Positions 56,939 through 64,000 of a stretch of 64,000 nt of DNA are shown here, one piece after another. The stretch is taken from contig JBLIMV010000010.1 in the NCBI GenBank assembly GCA_047638395.1, positions 1 to 64,000 of the forward strand, in the 5' to 3' direction. Each line of letters starts with the position of its first letter. Position 1 is the first letter of the stretch. The notes beneath the pieces were generated by a model. The model saw nothing but the letters and a program-made list of their open reading frames with translations. It had not been told where the DNA came from and searched no databases. The translations under genes and the position numbers were made by a program. This DNA is from CAXBCP01 sp047638395. Lineage in GTDB: Bacteria > Pseudomonadota > Alphaproteobacteria > MPNO01 > UBA830.

Positions 56939-58621
56939 ATGACGATTGTTTCCATAAAATTTGCGCTCGATGCCCGGCTCGGAATGATGCGGGGCGTTGA
57001 TCGGTTGGCCGATACCGTCTCCGTGACGCTGGGGCCACGGGGCCGCACCGTCGTGATCGACGCCGAAGATGGGCTTGGCGCGCCACGGATTACCAAGGAC
57101 GGCGTGACCGTTGCCGATGCGCTGGAAGAGGCGGGGCGGTTCGAGCAGCTCGGGCTGCGTCTGGTGCGCCGGGCAGCGCAGCGGGTGGCCGAGGATATCG
57201 GCGACGGGACGACCACAACCATTGTTCTTGCCCGGGCGATCGCCGCCGAGGGCATGAAGGCTGTCGCCGCCGGGGTCGATCCCCTGCAGTTGCGATTGGC
57301 GCTGGAGCATGGCAGTGCCGCGGTCGTCGGCGAATTGCGGCGCCAGTCCCGGCCCGTGCGGGGCAGGGCGGATTTCCAGCGGATCGCGACGATCTCTGCA
57401 AACGGTGAGGAAACGCTGGGCGCGATCATCGGAGAGGCGTTCGATACCGTCGGCGCTGACGGCGTTGTCTCGGTCGAGGGTGGGCAGGCGTTCGAAACAA
57501 CGTGGGAACGGCTGAGTGGGCTTCAGTGGGACGGCGGCTATGTGTCCCCTTATTTTATGACCGACGCGGTGTCGGCGGAATGTGTCTACGAAAAGCCGTT
57601 GATCCTGCTGACCGAGCACACGTTGGAGAATCACACACCGCTGTTGCGACCGCTGGAGGCCGCGGTTCGCGCGAACCGGCCTTTGCTGATCGTCGCCGAA
57701 GGCGTCACCGGGGAAGCATTGCAGACGCTGGTGACCAACAAGATACGGAACAATCTGCGGGTTGTTGCCGGAAAGGGGCCGTTGTTTGGTGATCGCCGCC
57801 GGGCCATGCTTGAAGATATCGCCGCCGTCACAGGAGCGACGCTTGTGTCCGACCGGCGCGGAGATGACATCAGGGAAATCGATCCATCCATGCTTGGGTC
57901 CGCCGACCGGATCAAGCTCACAAAGGATGTCACGACGATCATTGGCGGTGCCGGCAGAACAGAGGGTATCGAGCAGCGTGTGGTGGGAATCCGGGCTGAA
58001 CAGGGGCTCGCTGGCAATACACCGTTCCAGGAGAAAAATCTGCGTGAGCGCCTGGCGAAACTGACCGGCGGTGTTGCCGTTGTGCGCATAGGCGGGGTAA
58101 GTGAAGCGGAGATCTCCGAGCGGCTTGACCGCGCCGACGATGCGGTGAATGCGGTGCGGGCAGCCGGGGGCGGGGGCGGGGGCATTCTGCCGGGTGGCGG
58201 TGCGGCCTATCTGCATGCAGTGAAGATATTGCCCGACGGGAAGACGCCCGAGGAACGCGCGGCAAGCCGGATCCTCCGCGCAGCCCTGGCATCACCGGCG
58301 ATCCGGATTGCATCCAATGCCGGGCAGGATGGCCGAATGGTGGCGGCCAGGCTTGCTGATGAGGGCAACGCCGTCATGGGCTACGATGCGCAGGCGGACG
58401 TATTCTGCGATTTGATGGACGCCGGCATCGTCGATGCCGCACAGGTGGTGATCTCGTCGCTGGAGGCCGCAACCTCGGTTGCGGCCCTGCTGCTGACGGC
58501 CGAGGTGGTGGTCGCCAAACCTGCAGCACCGCCGCGTCCGACCCGCGCCGATGACATCCCCTTCGGCCCGGAAGCCAAGGATATGACCGCCGACGAAGCG
58601 GGCGGTTTCGGGCTTGTTTAG
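56939..58621 (+). CDS. Divergent chaperonin GroEL paralog, orphan
   Basis: 560 aa from the ATG at 56939; a TTG six codons earlier is an alternative, and neither has a strong ribosome site. GroEL signature elements kept: VSVTLGPRGRTVVID, ITKDGVTVA, EDIGDGTTTTIVLARAI (ATPase Asp), apical GYVSPYFMTD, and RADDAVNAVRAAGGGGGGI with the catalytic Asp. It departs from normal GroEL in GMMRGVDRLADTV (usually ML.GV..LA.AV.), in the apical region and in the tail: it ends DEAGGFGLV instead of the Gly-Gly-Met repeats. No groES is adjacent. Probably a specialised or stress paralog. Confidence 0.9.
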   Translation: MTIVSIKFALDARLGMMRGVDRLADTVSVTLGPRGRTVVIDAEDGLGAPRITKDGVTVADALEEAGRFEQLGLRLVRRAAQRVAEDIGDGTTTTIVLARAIAAEGMKAVAAGVDPLQLRLALEHGSAAVVGELRRQSRPVRGRADFQRIATISANGEETLGAIIGEAFDTVGADGVVSVEGGQAFETTWERLSGLQWDGGYVSPYFMTDAVSAECVYEKPLILLTEHTLENHTPLLRPLEAAVRANRPLLIVAEGVTGEALQTLVTNKIRNNLRVVAGKGPLFGDRRRAMLEDIAAVTGATLVSDRRGDDIREIDPSMLGSADRIKLTKDVTTIIGGAGRTEGIEQRVVGIRAEQGLAGNTPFQEKNLRERLAKLTGGVAVVRIGGVSEAEISERLDRADDAVNAVRAAGGGGGGILPGGGAAYLHAVKILPDGKTPEERAASRILRAALASPAIRIASNAGQDGRMVAARLADEGNAVMGYDAQADVFCDLMDAGIVDAAQVVISSLEAATSVAALLLTAEVVVAKPAAPPRPTRADDIPFGPEAKDMTADEAGGFGLV

Positions 58622-58798
58622 GAGGCAGCTAAATTTTTTCATAGTTGTAGTAATAGTATAATATAAAAATATTCTTTGTGTTTGTGGTTATTTTGTAACG
58701 GAGTAACGTGACGTAAAAAGCATCTGTCTGTATTGTTGTTGATGTAAATATATTAATATATTCATTTAATTTTTATGTATTTATATTAACTTGGTGCG

Positions 58799-59776
58799 AT
58801 GGTTGGCAGGGCAAATATTATGGAGCGTCAGGGGCTCGTGACCGCGATCCAAGCGGCGTCGAGCGGCATCGTGATAGCCGATTTCCAATTGCCGGATCGT
58901 CCTCTGGTTTTCGTAAACCCTGCCTTTGAGAAAATGACCGGCTATGCGGAAGCGGTTGGGCGGAACTGCCGTTTTCTACAGGGGGAGGACACCGACAGCG
59001 CGACCGTAAAGGAGTTGCGGGTGGCGTTGGAAGAGGGTCGTCACATCACCTGCCGTATACTGAATTACCGCAAGGATGGCTCGACGTTCTGGAACGACCT
59101 CACGATGAGCCCGATATACGGCGAAGACCGGAAAGTCACTGGGTTCGTCGGAATCCAGAAGGATGCTACGGAAGAGGTTATCTTAAAGCAGGAACTCGCC
59201 AAAGAGGTGCTGGCGCTGAGGGAGACACGCCGTGCGTTGAAGGTGGCGAACACGGAACTTCGCCGGGTTGCCTATACGGACGCAGTGACGGGAATTCCGA
59301 CCCGCATGCTCTTCTTCGATCGCGTTAAGCAGGCACTGGCGCGTGGCAAACGGTCAGGCGATGTTTTTGCGATCATCTTCATGGATCTTGACGGCTTCAA
59401 ACAGGTCAATGACAGCTTTGGACATGAGGCCGGGGATATCGTCCTTCGGAGCGTCGCCGAACGGCTTCAAGGCCAAATCCGGGAAACCGATACCCTTGCG
59501 CGCTTCGGGGGGGACGAGTTCGTTCTGCTTGTCGACAGCTCTGTCACCCGCGGCGTGGTGGCAGATATTTGCGACCGGATTTCACGCACGTTCTCGGCAC
59601 CGTTTGAACTCGGTGACGCGGAAATCAGGCTGGGCATCAGTTTTGGCGCGGCATTTAACCCATTCGACGGAGACGATGTAGAGGACTTGATACGTTTTGC
59701 CGATACGGCGATGTATGAAACCAAGAACTCGAAACGTCGCTCGTCCACCAATGTTAGGGTGATCCAAAGCGCTTAG
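58799..59776 (+). CDS. LOV photosensor-GGDEF diguanylate cyclase
   Basis: 325 aa. Residues about 12-125 form a LOV-type PAS domain: GRNCRFLQG with photoactive Cys57, flavin-contacting Asn in ILNYRKDG and FWNDLTMSP, and Gln in GFVGIQKD. A helical linker (LAKEVLALRETRRALKVANT) connects to a GGDEF domain (AYTDAVTGIPTRMLFFDRV; RFGGDEFVLLV). The active site GGDEF is intact, and RETD five residues before it is the c-di-GMP inhibition site. Blue light should therefore control c-di-GMP synthesis. It is preceded by a 177-bp AT-rich gap; an ATG at 58820 is an alternative start. Confidence 0.93.
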   Translation: MVGRANIMERQGLVTAIQAASSGIVIADFQLPDRPLVFVNPAFEKMTGYAEAVGRNCRFLQGEDTDSATVKELRVALEEGRHITCRILNYRKDGSTFWNDLTMSPIYGEDRKVTGFVGIQKDATEEVILKQELAKEVLALRETRRALKVANTELRRVAYTDAVTGIPTRMLFFDRVKQALARGKRSGDVFAIIFMDLDGFKQVNDSFGHEAGDIVLRSVAERLQGQIRETDTLARFGGDEFVLLVDSSVTRGVVADICDRISRTFSAPFELGDAEIRLGISFGAAFNPFDGDDVEDLIRFADTAMYETKNSKRRSSTNVRVIQSA

Positions 59777-59884
59777 CGTACGCTTGCGGTTGACTCCTGT
59801 CTCACGTCCAGCGTAGGCTAAAATCAGTCGTGCAAACGATTGCACAAATAAGTGCAACATGCGTCGAACATGGGAGAAACAGGC

Positions 59885-60691
59885 GTGAACGCAGAGGTGG
59901 CGCCGGTCACGGCGGATGCGAAGGCGCGGATCAGAATAGACGGCGTTGGCAAGAGCTACGGCGATCTAGAGGTCTTTAAAGATATAAATCTGACGTTCGG
60001 CGAACGTGAGATCGTCACCGTGGTCGGACCGTCCGGTTGTGGCAAGACAACATTGCTGCGGTGCATTTGCGGCCTTTTGCCGATCAATCAGGGTTCGATC
60101 CGTATCGACGACGTTGAAGTCACCGAGCCGTTGCCAGGCGTTGCAATGGTGTTCCAGCATTTTGGATTGTTCCCCTGGAAGACGGTTCAGCAGAATGTCG
60201 GATACGGCTTGCAGATGGCGGGTGTCGACAAGGCCGTCATCGCTGAAAAGGTACCGCATTACATCAACCTCGTCGGTCTGACGGGCTTTGAGACCGCCTA
60301 TCCGCATCAATTATCCGGCGGCATGCAGCAGCGCTGCGGCCTTGCCCGTGCGCTGGCGACAGAGCCATCGGTGCTGCTGATGGATGAGCCATTTGCGGCG
60401 ATCGATGCGCAGACTCGCGAAATCCTTCAGCTTGAACTTCTGCGGATCTGGGAATCCCGGCCGACGACGATGGTTTTCGTGACCCATTCGATCGAGGAAG
60501 CAGTGCTTATGGGCGACCGTGTGGTCGTGCTCAAAGGCCGGCCGAGCTCGGTCTTCGAGGTCATCGATGTCGGTCTGCCGCACCCGCGCAACCGCGACAC
60601 ACTCGCCAGCGCGCGCTTCGCCGAAGTGCGCGAACATGTCTGGTCCAATCTGATGGATGAGGCGCGCAAGGCGGAATTTGAGATACAGTAA
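59885..60691 (+). CDS. ABC transporter ATP-binding protein (nitrate/sulfonate/taurine type)
   Basis: 268 aa from the GTG at 59885 (GGGAGA upstream); an ATG at 59870 in the same frame lacks a ribosome site. Walker A VGPSGCGKTTLLR, Q-loop MVFQHFGLFPWKTV, signature HQLSGGMQQRCGLARAL, Walker B VLLMDEPFAAID and H-loop VFVTHSIEEAV. Closest to SsuB/TauB/NrtD-like importers. A substrate-binding protein and two permeases follow on the same strand, forming a complete uptake system. The cytoplasmic ATPase powers import; substrate not determinable. Confidence 0.93.
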   Translation: MNAEVAPVTADAKARIRIDGVGKSYGDLEVFKDINLTFGEREIVTVVGPSGCGKTTLLRCICGLLPINQGSIRIDDVEVTEPLPGVAMVFQHFGLFPWKTVQQNVGYGLQMAGVDKAVIAEKVPHYINLVGLTGFETAYPHQLSGGMQQRCGLARALATEPSVLLMDEPFAAIDAQTREILQLELLRIWESRPTTMVFVTHSIEEAVLMGDRVVVLKGRPSSVFEVIDVGLPHPRNRDTLASARFAEVREHVWSNLMDEARKAEFEIQ

Positions 60692-60745
60692 CGGCACGAA
60701 CGAAGAGACAACGCGTAAACGCAACCTTCGATAGGGAGAAGATAG

Positions 60746-61771
60746 ATGAAAAAGCTCACCACTATTCTGACCGGGGCGGCGTTTGCCGCCGGACTGGCAG
60801 TCGCCACACCGGCGCTCGCCGCAGACAAGTTCAGCGTCGCCACACCGGGTATACCGCCTGTGTTCGCCGGGACCATCCTGTACGTCGCGCGCGATGCGGG
60901 GATCTTCAAAAAATACGATCTCGACGTCACCATCAAGGCGATGAATTCCGGCGCTGCAGCCGCCAAAGCCGTTGATTCCGGCTCGGTGGATGCGTCGCTG
61001 TCGCCCAGCCAGTTCGTGGTCCGAATGGTCTCGAACGCCGGTGCGCCGCTCAAGGCAATCTGGGGTATGGAACATCCTGATTGGCTGATCGCGTCGATGG
61101 ATGCGTCGAAAGTCACCTGCGCTTCGATCAAGGGCCAGGGCGTCGGCGTCGATTCCAAGCGCGGTGCGCGCTGGATACAGCTCAACACGTATCTTGCCCG
61201 CAAGTGCAAAATGAAGATCGAAAAAGATGTCCCGACTGTGCCGATGTCATCGAATGTCGGCACCGCGATGGCATCCGGACAGCTCAATTTCGGCGTCCTG
61301 CATATCGATGATGTGCCGGTGATCGAACGCATGAGCGGCAAGAAGGTTCATACCGTTGCCCGTCTCGAAGATGTGGTGCCCGGCGTGCATTATCTGATGA
61401 TGATCGCACGGGAGAACAAGATTGCGGCGAACCGTGATGCGTATGTGCGTTTCGTTGCGGCGCTGCGCGATGCGAGCAAGATGATCCACGACAAGGCCAA
61501 TACCGATAAGATCGCCAAACTGGCGGGAGCGACCAAGCGTACGGGGGCGGATGCGATCTATGCCGTGAACGCCTATCGGGAGATGGAATTCTGGCCGAAC
61601 GGGACGCTGGGTCTTGGCAAGGACCGGATCATGAAGGCTGTGGCCAATCAGATCGGTGTTGGCAAACGCACCAAGGGTCGCGGTGGCATTAACCCGAAGA
61701 AGACGCCGGTGACTTACGAGCAGATGACCGATCTGACGCTTTGGGAAGACGCCAAGAAGATGATGAAATAG
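60746..61771 (+). CDS. ABC transporter substrate-binding protein (NMT1/SsuA-like)
   Basis: 341 aa. Signal peptide (MKKLTTILTGAAFAAGLAVA, cut after PALA). Mature NMT1/SsuA-type fold: ILYVARDAGIFKKYDLDVTI, AAKAVDSGSVDASLSPSQFV, KGQGVGVDSKRGARWIQLNT and the later GQLNFGVLHIDDVPVI. Periplasmic ligand receptor of the importer encoded around it. The family includes binders of sulfonates, nitrate, thiamine precursors and aromatic acids; the substrate is unknown. GGGAGAAGA is an excellent ribosome site. A strong hairpin follows before the first permease. Confidence 0.92.
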   Translation: MKKLTTILTGAAFAAGLAVATPALAADKFSVATPGIPPVFAGTILYVARDAGIFKKYDLDVTIKAMNSGAAAAKAVDSGSVDASLSPSQFVVRMVSNAGAPLKAIWGMEHPDWLIASMDASKVTCASIKGQGVGVDSKRGARWIQLNTYLARKCKMKIEKDVPTVPMSSNVGTAMASGQLNFGVLHIDDVPVIERMSGKKVHTVARLEDVVPGVHYLMMIARENKIAANRDAYVRFVAALRDASKMIHDKANTDKIAKLAGATKRTGADAIYAVNAYREMEFWPNGTLGLGKDRIMKAVANQIGVGKRTKGRGGINPKKTPVTYEQMTDLTLWEDAKKMMK

Positions 61772-61802
61772 GGACTGGCGAGAACCCCCTGACCTCTAAT
61801 CG

Positions 61803-61827
61803 CGCCCCCGCCAGACCGGCGGGGGCG
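61803..61827 (+). promoter_or_regulatory. GC-rich hairpin between binding protein and permease genes
   Basis: Perfect 10-bp arms cgcccccgcc / ggcgggggcg with a 5-base loop (agacc). No T run follows, so it may stabilise the upstream message or cause partial termination, as is common after binding-protein genes, giving more receptor than permease. Inference. Confidence 0.65.
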
Positions 61828-61847
61828 TTCAAGAGATAACCGTCTTC

Positions 61848-62687
61848 ATGTTTTCCTCTGACACCCGCATTGTCCGGATTGCTCAGGTTTGCCTCAGTCT
61901 GTTTATTGGGCTGACGATCTGGGAAATCGCCGGCTGGCAGTTTAATGCCGCCCACATGGCGCCGGTCTTCGGATCGGACTTTGTCGTCACCCGATGGATC
62001 GCTGAACTGATTGCCGGTGGTACGAAGCTCGAAGAACATCCCGGCACCATTCCGCGGCTGATCGAATTTATCCAGGACGGTGAATTTTTTATCGCCCTCG
62101 GCCAGTCGCTGGCGCTGTTTGGCACTGGCTTCGGCATTGCTGTGCTTATCGGCCTGCCGCTCGGCATTCTGATGGCGCGGCTGCGTCTGATGCGGATCGG
62201 GCTGGAAAGTTATATCCTTGGGCTCTATGCGACGCCGATGGCCGCGATGATCCCGTTTATCCTGGCTATTTTCGGCTTCCAGTTCTGGCCCAAGGTTATC
62301 GTCGTCGTTCTCTTTTCCGTCTTTCCGATCCTGTACAACACGCTTGAAGGCGCGCGCTCGCTTAAGCCGGAAATGCTCGAGGTCGCCCGGGCCTTCCGCT
62401 CGTCGGAACGCCGGATCTGGATCGATATTCTCATACCCTACACGCTGCCCTTTGCGCTTACCGGCATCCGCCAGGCAATCGGGCGCGCACTGGTCGGCAT
62501 GGTGGCGGCGGAGATATTTCTCAACAATACCGGTCTCGGCGGGTGGCTTGTAGATTCATCGCGCAGCTTCGATATGGCTGGCGTCCTTGGGGCGATTATC
62601 GTGACGACGCTGATCGGCGTTTTCCTGATGAGCCTCGTACGCCGGCTTGAAAAGCACTTCGCCGCTTGGCGGGGGACGGCGTCGTGA
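61848..62687 (+). CDS. ABC transporter permease 1
   Basis: 279 aa, about six membrane helices (IAQVCLSLFIGLTIWEIAGW; LALFGTGFGIAVLIGLPLGI; VIVVVLFSVFPILYNTLEGA). The cytoplasmic coupling (EAA) loop is visible as EVARAFRSSERRIWIDILIP...GIRQAIGRALVGMV. Standard BPD_transp_1 fold of the SsuC/TauC group. An inserted segment after the first helix (ELIAGGTKLEEHPGTIPRLI) is larger than usual. Its stop overlaps the GTG start of the second permease (GTGA), so the two are translated together and probably form a heterodimer. Confidence 0.92.
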   Translation: MFSSDTRIVRIAQVCLSLFIGLTIWEIAGWQFNAAHMAPVFGSDFVVTRWIAELIAGGTKLEEHPGTIPRLIEFIQDGEFFIALGQSLALFGTGFGIAVLIGLPLGILMARLRLMRIGLESYILGLYATPMAAMIPFILAIFGFQFWPKVIVVVLFSVFPILYNTLEGARSLKPEMLEVARAFRSSERRIWIDILIPYTLPFALTGIRQAIGRALVGMVAAEIFLNNTGLGGWLVDSSRSFDMAGVLGAIIVTTLIGVFLMSLVRRLEKHFAAWRGTAS

Positions 62688-63502
62688 GCAGTGTCTCCGG
62701 TGCATCAACGACGGTCGGTCCGTCTTTGTGGGCACGCCTTACGGGCTCGGTATTTCTGGTCAAACTTACCTTTGGCGTCGTCATTCTTGGGTTGTGGGAA
62801 GTCGGCGTTCGAAATTTTGCCGCCCCGTTCGTCGCCCGCCCGTCACGCATTGCCGAGGTATTCCCGACCGTCATCGTTGATCCCGCCTATTGGGACGCCA
62901 CGTGGTCGACCCTCAGTGCCGTGATTATCGGTCTCGCTATCGCGATGGTCTTCGGCACGTTGATAGGCCTGCTGATGGGAAGGGTCAAAACCGCCGACCG
63001 GATGCTCGATTTCTACGTCAACGGCTTCTATGCGATGCCGATGATCGCCGCACTGCCGTTGCTGACGGTGTGGTTCGGCTATTCAGAAGAAGCACGGCTG
63101 GCGACGGTGGTATTTGCCGCGCTGTTTTCCGTCATAATAAATGTGTCGGACGGTGCGCGCTCCGTGCCACGTGAATATCTTGAAGTGGCGACCGCCTACC
63201 GTGCCAACCGGCGCTCGGTGTGGTTCGATATCACATTGATGTCGGCGTTGCCTTATCTCATCGCCGGGGTGCGTCTCGCGGCCGGCCGGGCACTCGTTGG
63301 CGCCGTCCTGGCGGAGATTTTTGCATCCGTCGAGGGGCAGGGGATGTATATCCTCGCCAATGCCCGCGGCTTGTTACAGAACGAAGCCGTGGTAGGTGTG
63401 CTGATGCTCGCCGCCTTCGGTCTTGGGTTCGATGCGTTGATGAACGCTGTTTTGCGCAAGTGGTTCCCCTGGTATCGCCGGGACGGTGGCAAGGGGAATT
63501 AG
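62684..63502 (+). CDS. ABC transporter permease 2
   Basis: 272 aa from the GTG at 62684, overlapping the previous stop by 4 bp. Six-helix permease (FLVKLTFGVVILGLWEVGVR; TLSAVIIGLAIAMVFGTLIG; VVFAALFSVIINVSDGARSV) with coupling loop EVATAYRANRRSVWFDITLM...GVRLAAGRALVGAV. It is a paralog of permease 1. Two different permeases beside one ATPase and one binding protein imply a heterodimeric channel, less common in this family than a single permease. Last gene of the importer unit. Confidence 0.92.
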   Translation: MSSVSGASTTVGPSLWARLTGSVFLVKLTFGVVILGLWEVGVRNFAAPFVARPSRIAEVFPTVIVDPAYWDATWSTLSAVIIGLAIAMVFGTLIGLLMGRVKTADRMLDFYVNGFYAMPMIAALPLLTVWFGYSEEARLATVVFAALFSVIINVSDGARSVPREYLEVATAYRANRRSVWFDITLMSALPYLIAGVRLAAGRALVGAVLAEIFASVEGQGMYILANARGLLQNEAVVGVLMLAAFGLGFDALMNAVLRKWFPWYRRDGGKGN

Positions 63503-63624
63503 ATCACTTCCGCACGGGTTGGGCGCCGCATTTCCAGTGTCGATCCGAGTTGTAAAAAGAGAGTATATAGATATAATATCACGTTTAGGTTGTTGATTGG
63601 TCGGCTGGGACTCAGGAGAGCAAT

Positions 63625-64000
63625 ATGAACGTTTTATGCCGAGGTTCTTGCGATAGCGTTTGGATTCGAACTACCTGCCTCGTCGTCACGGCCTTAGTAA
63701 TGGCGGGCTGTCAGAATTCCACGACCAGGCCGGCGGCGCAGAAGGCAACTGTTGCACCGACGGTCACGGTACCGGTGACCGCGGTTCCCGCTGCTGCAAT
63801 TCCCAATGCTACCGCACCGGCGGTTTCAATCCGGACGCCCATTAGCGATCAACCGTCATTCACCCTTGCCAGAGTCGTCTCCGGCATTCGCCGTGGCACA
63901 GCCATCGCAACTCTTCCGAAACGGTTCGGGGGATTGTGCAATGCCAGCTACGGTAGAAAGGCGACGCTGGACTGGGCATCCGGAACACGGGAGTTTGGCA
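63625..64000 (+). CDS. Lipoprotein, 3' end beyond the window
   Basis: The ATG at 63625 (AGGAGA upstream) opens a frame that runs to the window edge (125 codons seen). The N-terminus is a lipoprotein signal peptide (TTCLVVTALVMAGC, lipobox Cys). It is followed by a long Ala/Pro/Thr/Val linker (TVTVPVTAVPAAAIPNATAP) that would span the periplasm, then the beginning of a folded part (SFTLARVVSGIRRGTAIATL...GGLCNASYG). No family can be named from the visible part. It is separated by 122 bp from the importer genes, so probably independent. Confidence 0.7.
   Translation, partial: MNVLCRGSCDSVWIRTTCLVVTALVMAGCQNSTTRPAAQKATVAPTVTVPVTAVPAAAIPNATAPAVSIRTPISDQPSFTLARVVSGIRRGTAIATLPKRFGGLCNASYGRKATLDWASGTREFG

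Noticed and set aside
56498..58216. 572-aa minus-strand ORF opposite the GroEL-like gene
   Set aside because: Its sequence has no recognisable fold and mirrors the codon structure of the GroEL and chemoreceptor genes.

Overview
The window looks like a chromosomal segment of a free-living, probably marine alphaproteobacterium, most likely Rhodospirillales-like. The basis is the high GC content, the alphaproteobacterial type of the conserved genes (radC, map, sfsA and a CinA-domain gene on one side; hisI and folE on the other), a TAXI-type TRAP substrate-binding protein, a ChvI/PhoQ-like two-component pair, and many oxidative catabolic enzymes. No rRNA, tRNA, CRISPR array, integrase or intact transposase was recognised. 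Several AT-rich stretches interrupt the GC-rich coding sequence (about 3.7-3.9, 50.2-50.8, 53.0-53.4 and 58.6-58.8 kb).

Layout: 0-8 kb carries housekeeping genes (radC, map, GST, sfsA, CinA-like), with a TAXI binding protein, an MBL-fold protein and small hypotheticals inserted. 8-14 kb has a GT8-like glycosyltransferase, a dienelactone hydrolase, a DUF1330 protein, and a nonsense-interrupted lipoprotein just ahead of a response regulator/histidine kinase pair. 14-26 kb is a catabolic region: a cupin, two tandem cupins about 91% identical that share a duplicated promoter, a polysaccharide deacetylase-like protein, and a minus-strand operon (SDR, hyuA, hyuB, 3-hydroxyisobutyrate dehydrogenase-like, ornithine cyclodeaminase with an in-frame TGA). 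This operon is divergent from a lone molybdenum hydroxylase large subunit. At 26-27 kb lies a fibro-slime PEP-CTERM protein with a textbook sigma-54 promoter and two upstream direct repeats. 27-32 kb holds SDRs, an AEC transporter, a TauD-type dioxygenase and a Rieske oxygenase. 31.8-34.4 kb holds three tandem cysteine-patterned secreted paralogs, one interrupted by TAA.

34-38 kb has an SDR, a DUF2786 protein, a MetE-like methyltransferase, hisI and folE. 38-45 kb has a CBS protein, a CheY-like regulator, a DMSO-reductase-family molybdoenzyme, a DmsB-DmsC fusion, a membrane protein and an enoyl-CoA hydratase. 45-50 kb has a Tat-exported PhoX-family protein, a GFA-family protein, a secreted hypothetical and a HAD phosphatase. 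At 50.8 kb a ribbon-helix-helix/YfbU fusion follows an AT-rich tract with two perfect palindromes. 53-55.5 kb encodes a periplasmic redox module (di-haem peroxidase plus two cupredoxins). It is followed by an N-terminally truncated chemoreceptor, a divergent orphan GroEL, a LOV-GGDEF blue-light diguanylate cyclase, and a complete NMT1/SsuA-type ABC importer. A lipoprotein gene runs off the right edge.

Points that most deserve follow-up: the three-paralog cysteine family; the sigma-54/repeat architecture before the PEP-CTERM gene; the RHH-YfbU fusion with its palindromes; the LOV-GGDEF protein; the molybdoenzyme lacking a canonical third cluster cysteine; and three separate genes each broken by one in-frame stop. 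All functional statements are from reading the sequence and from family knowledge; no searches were run.
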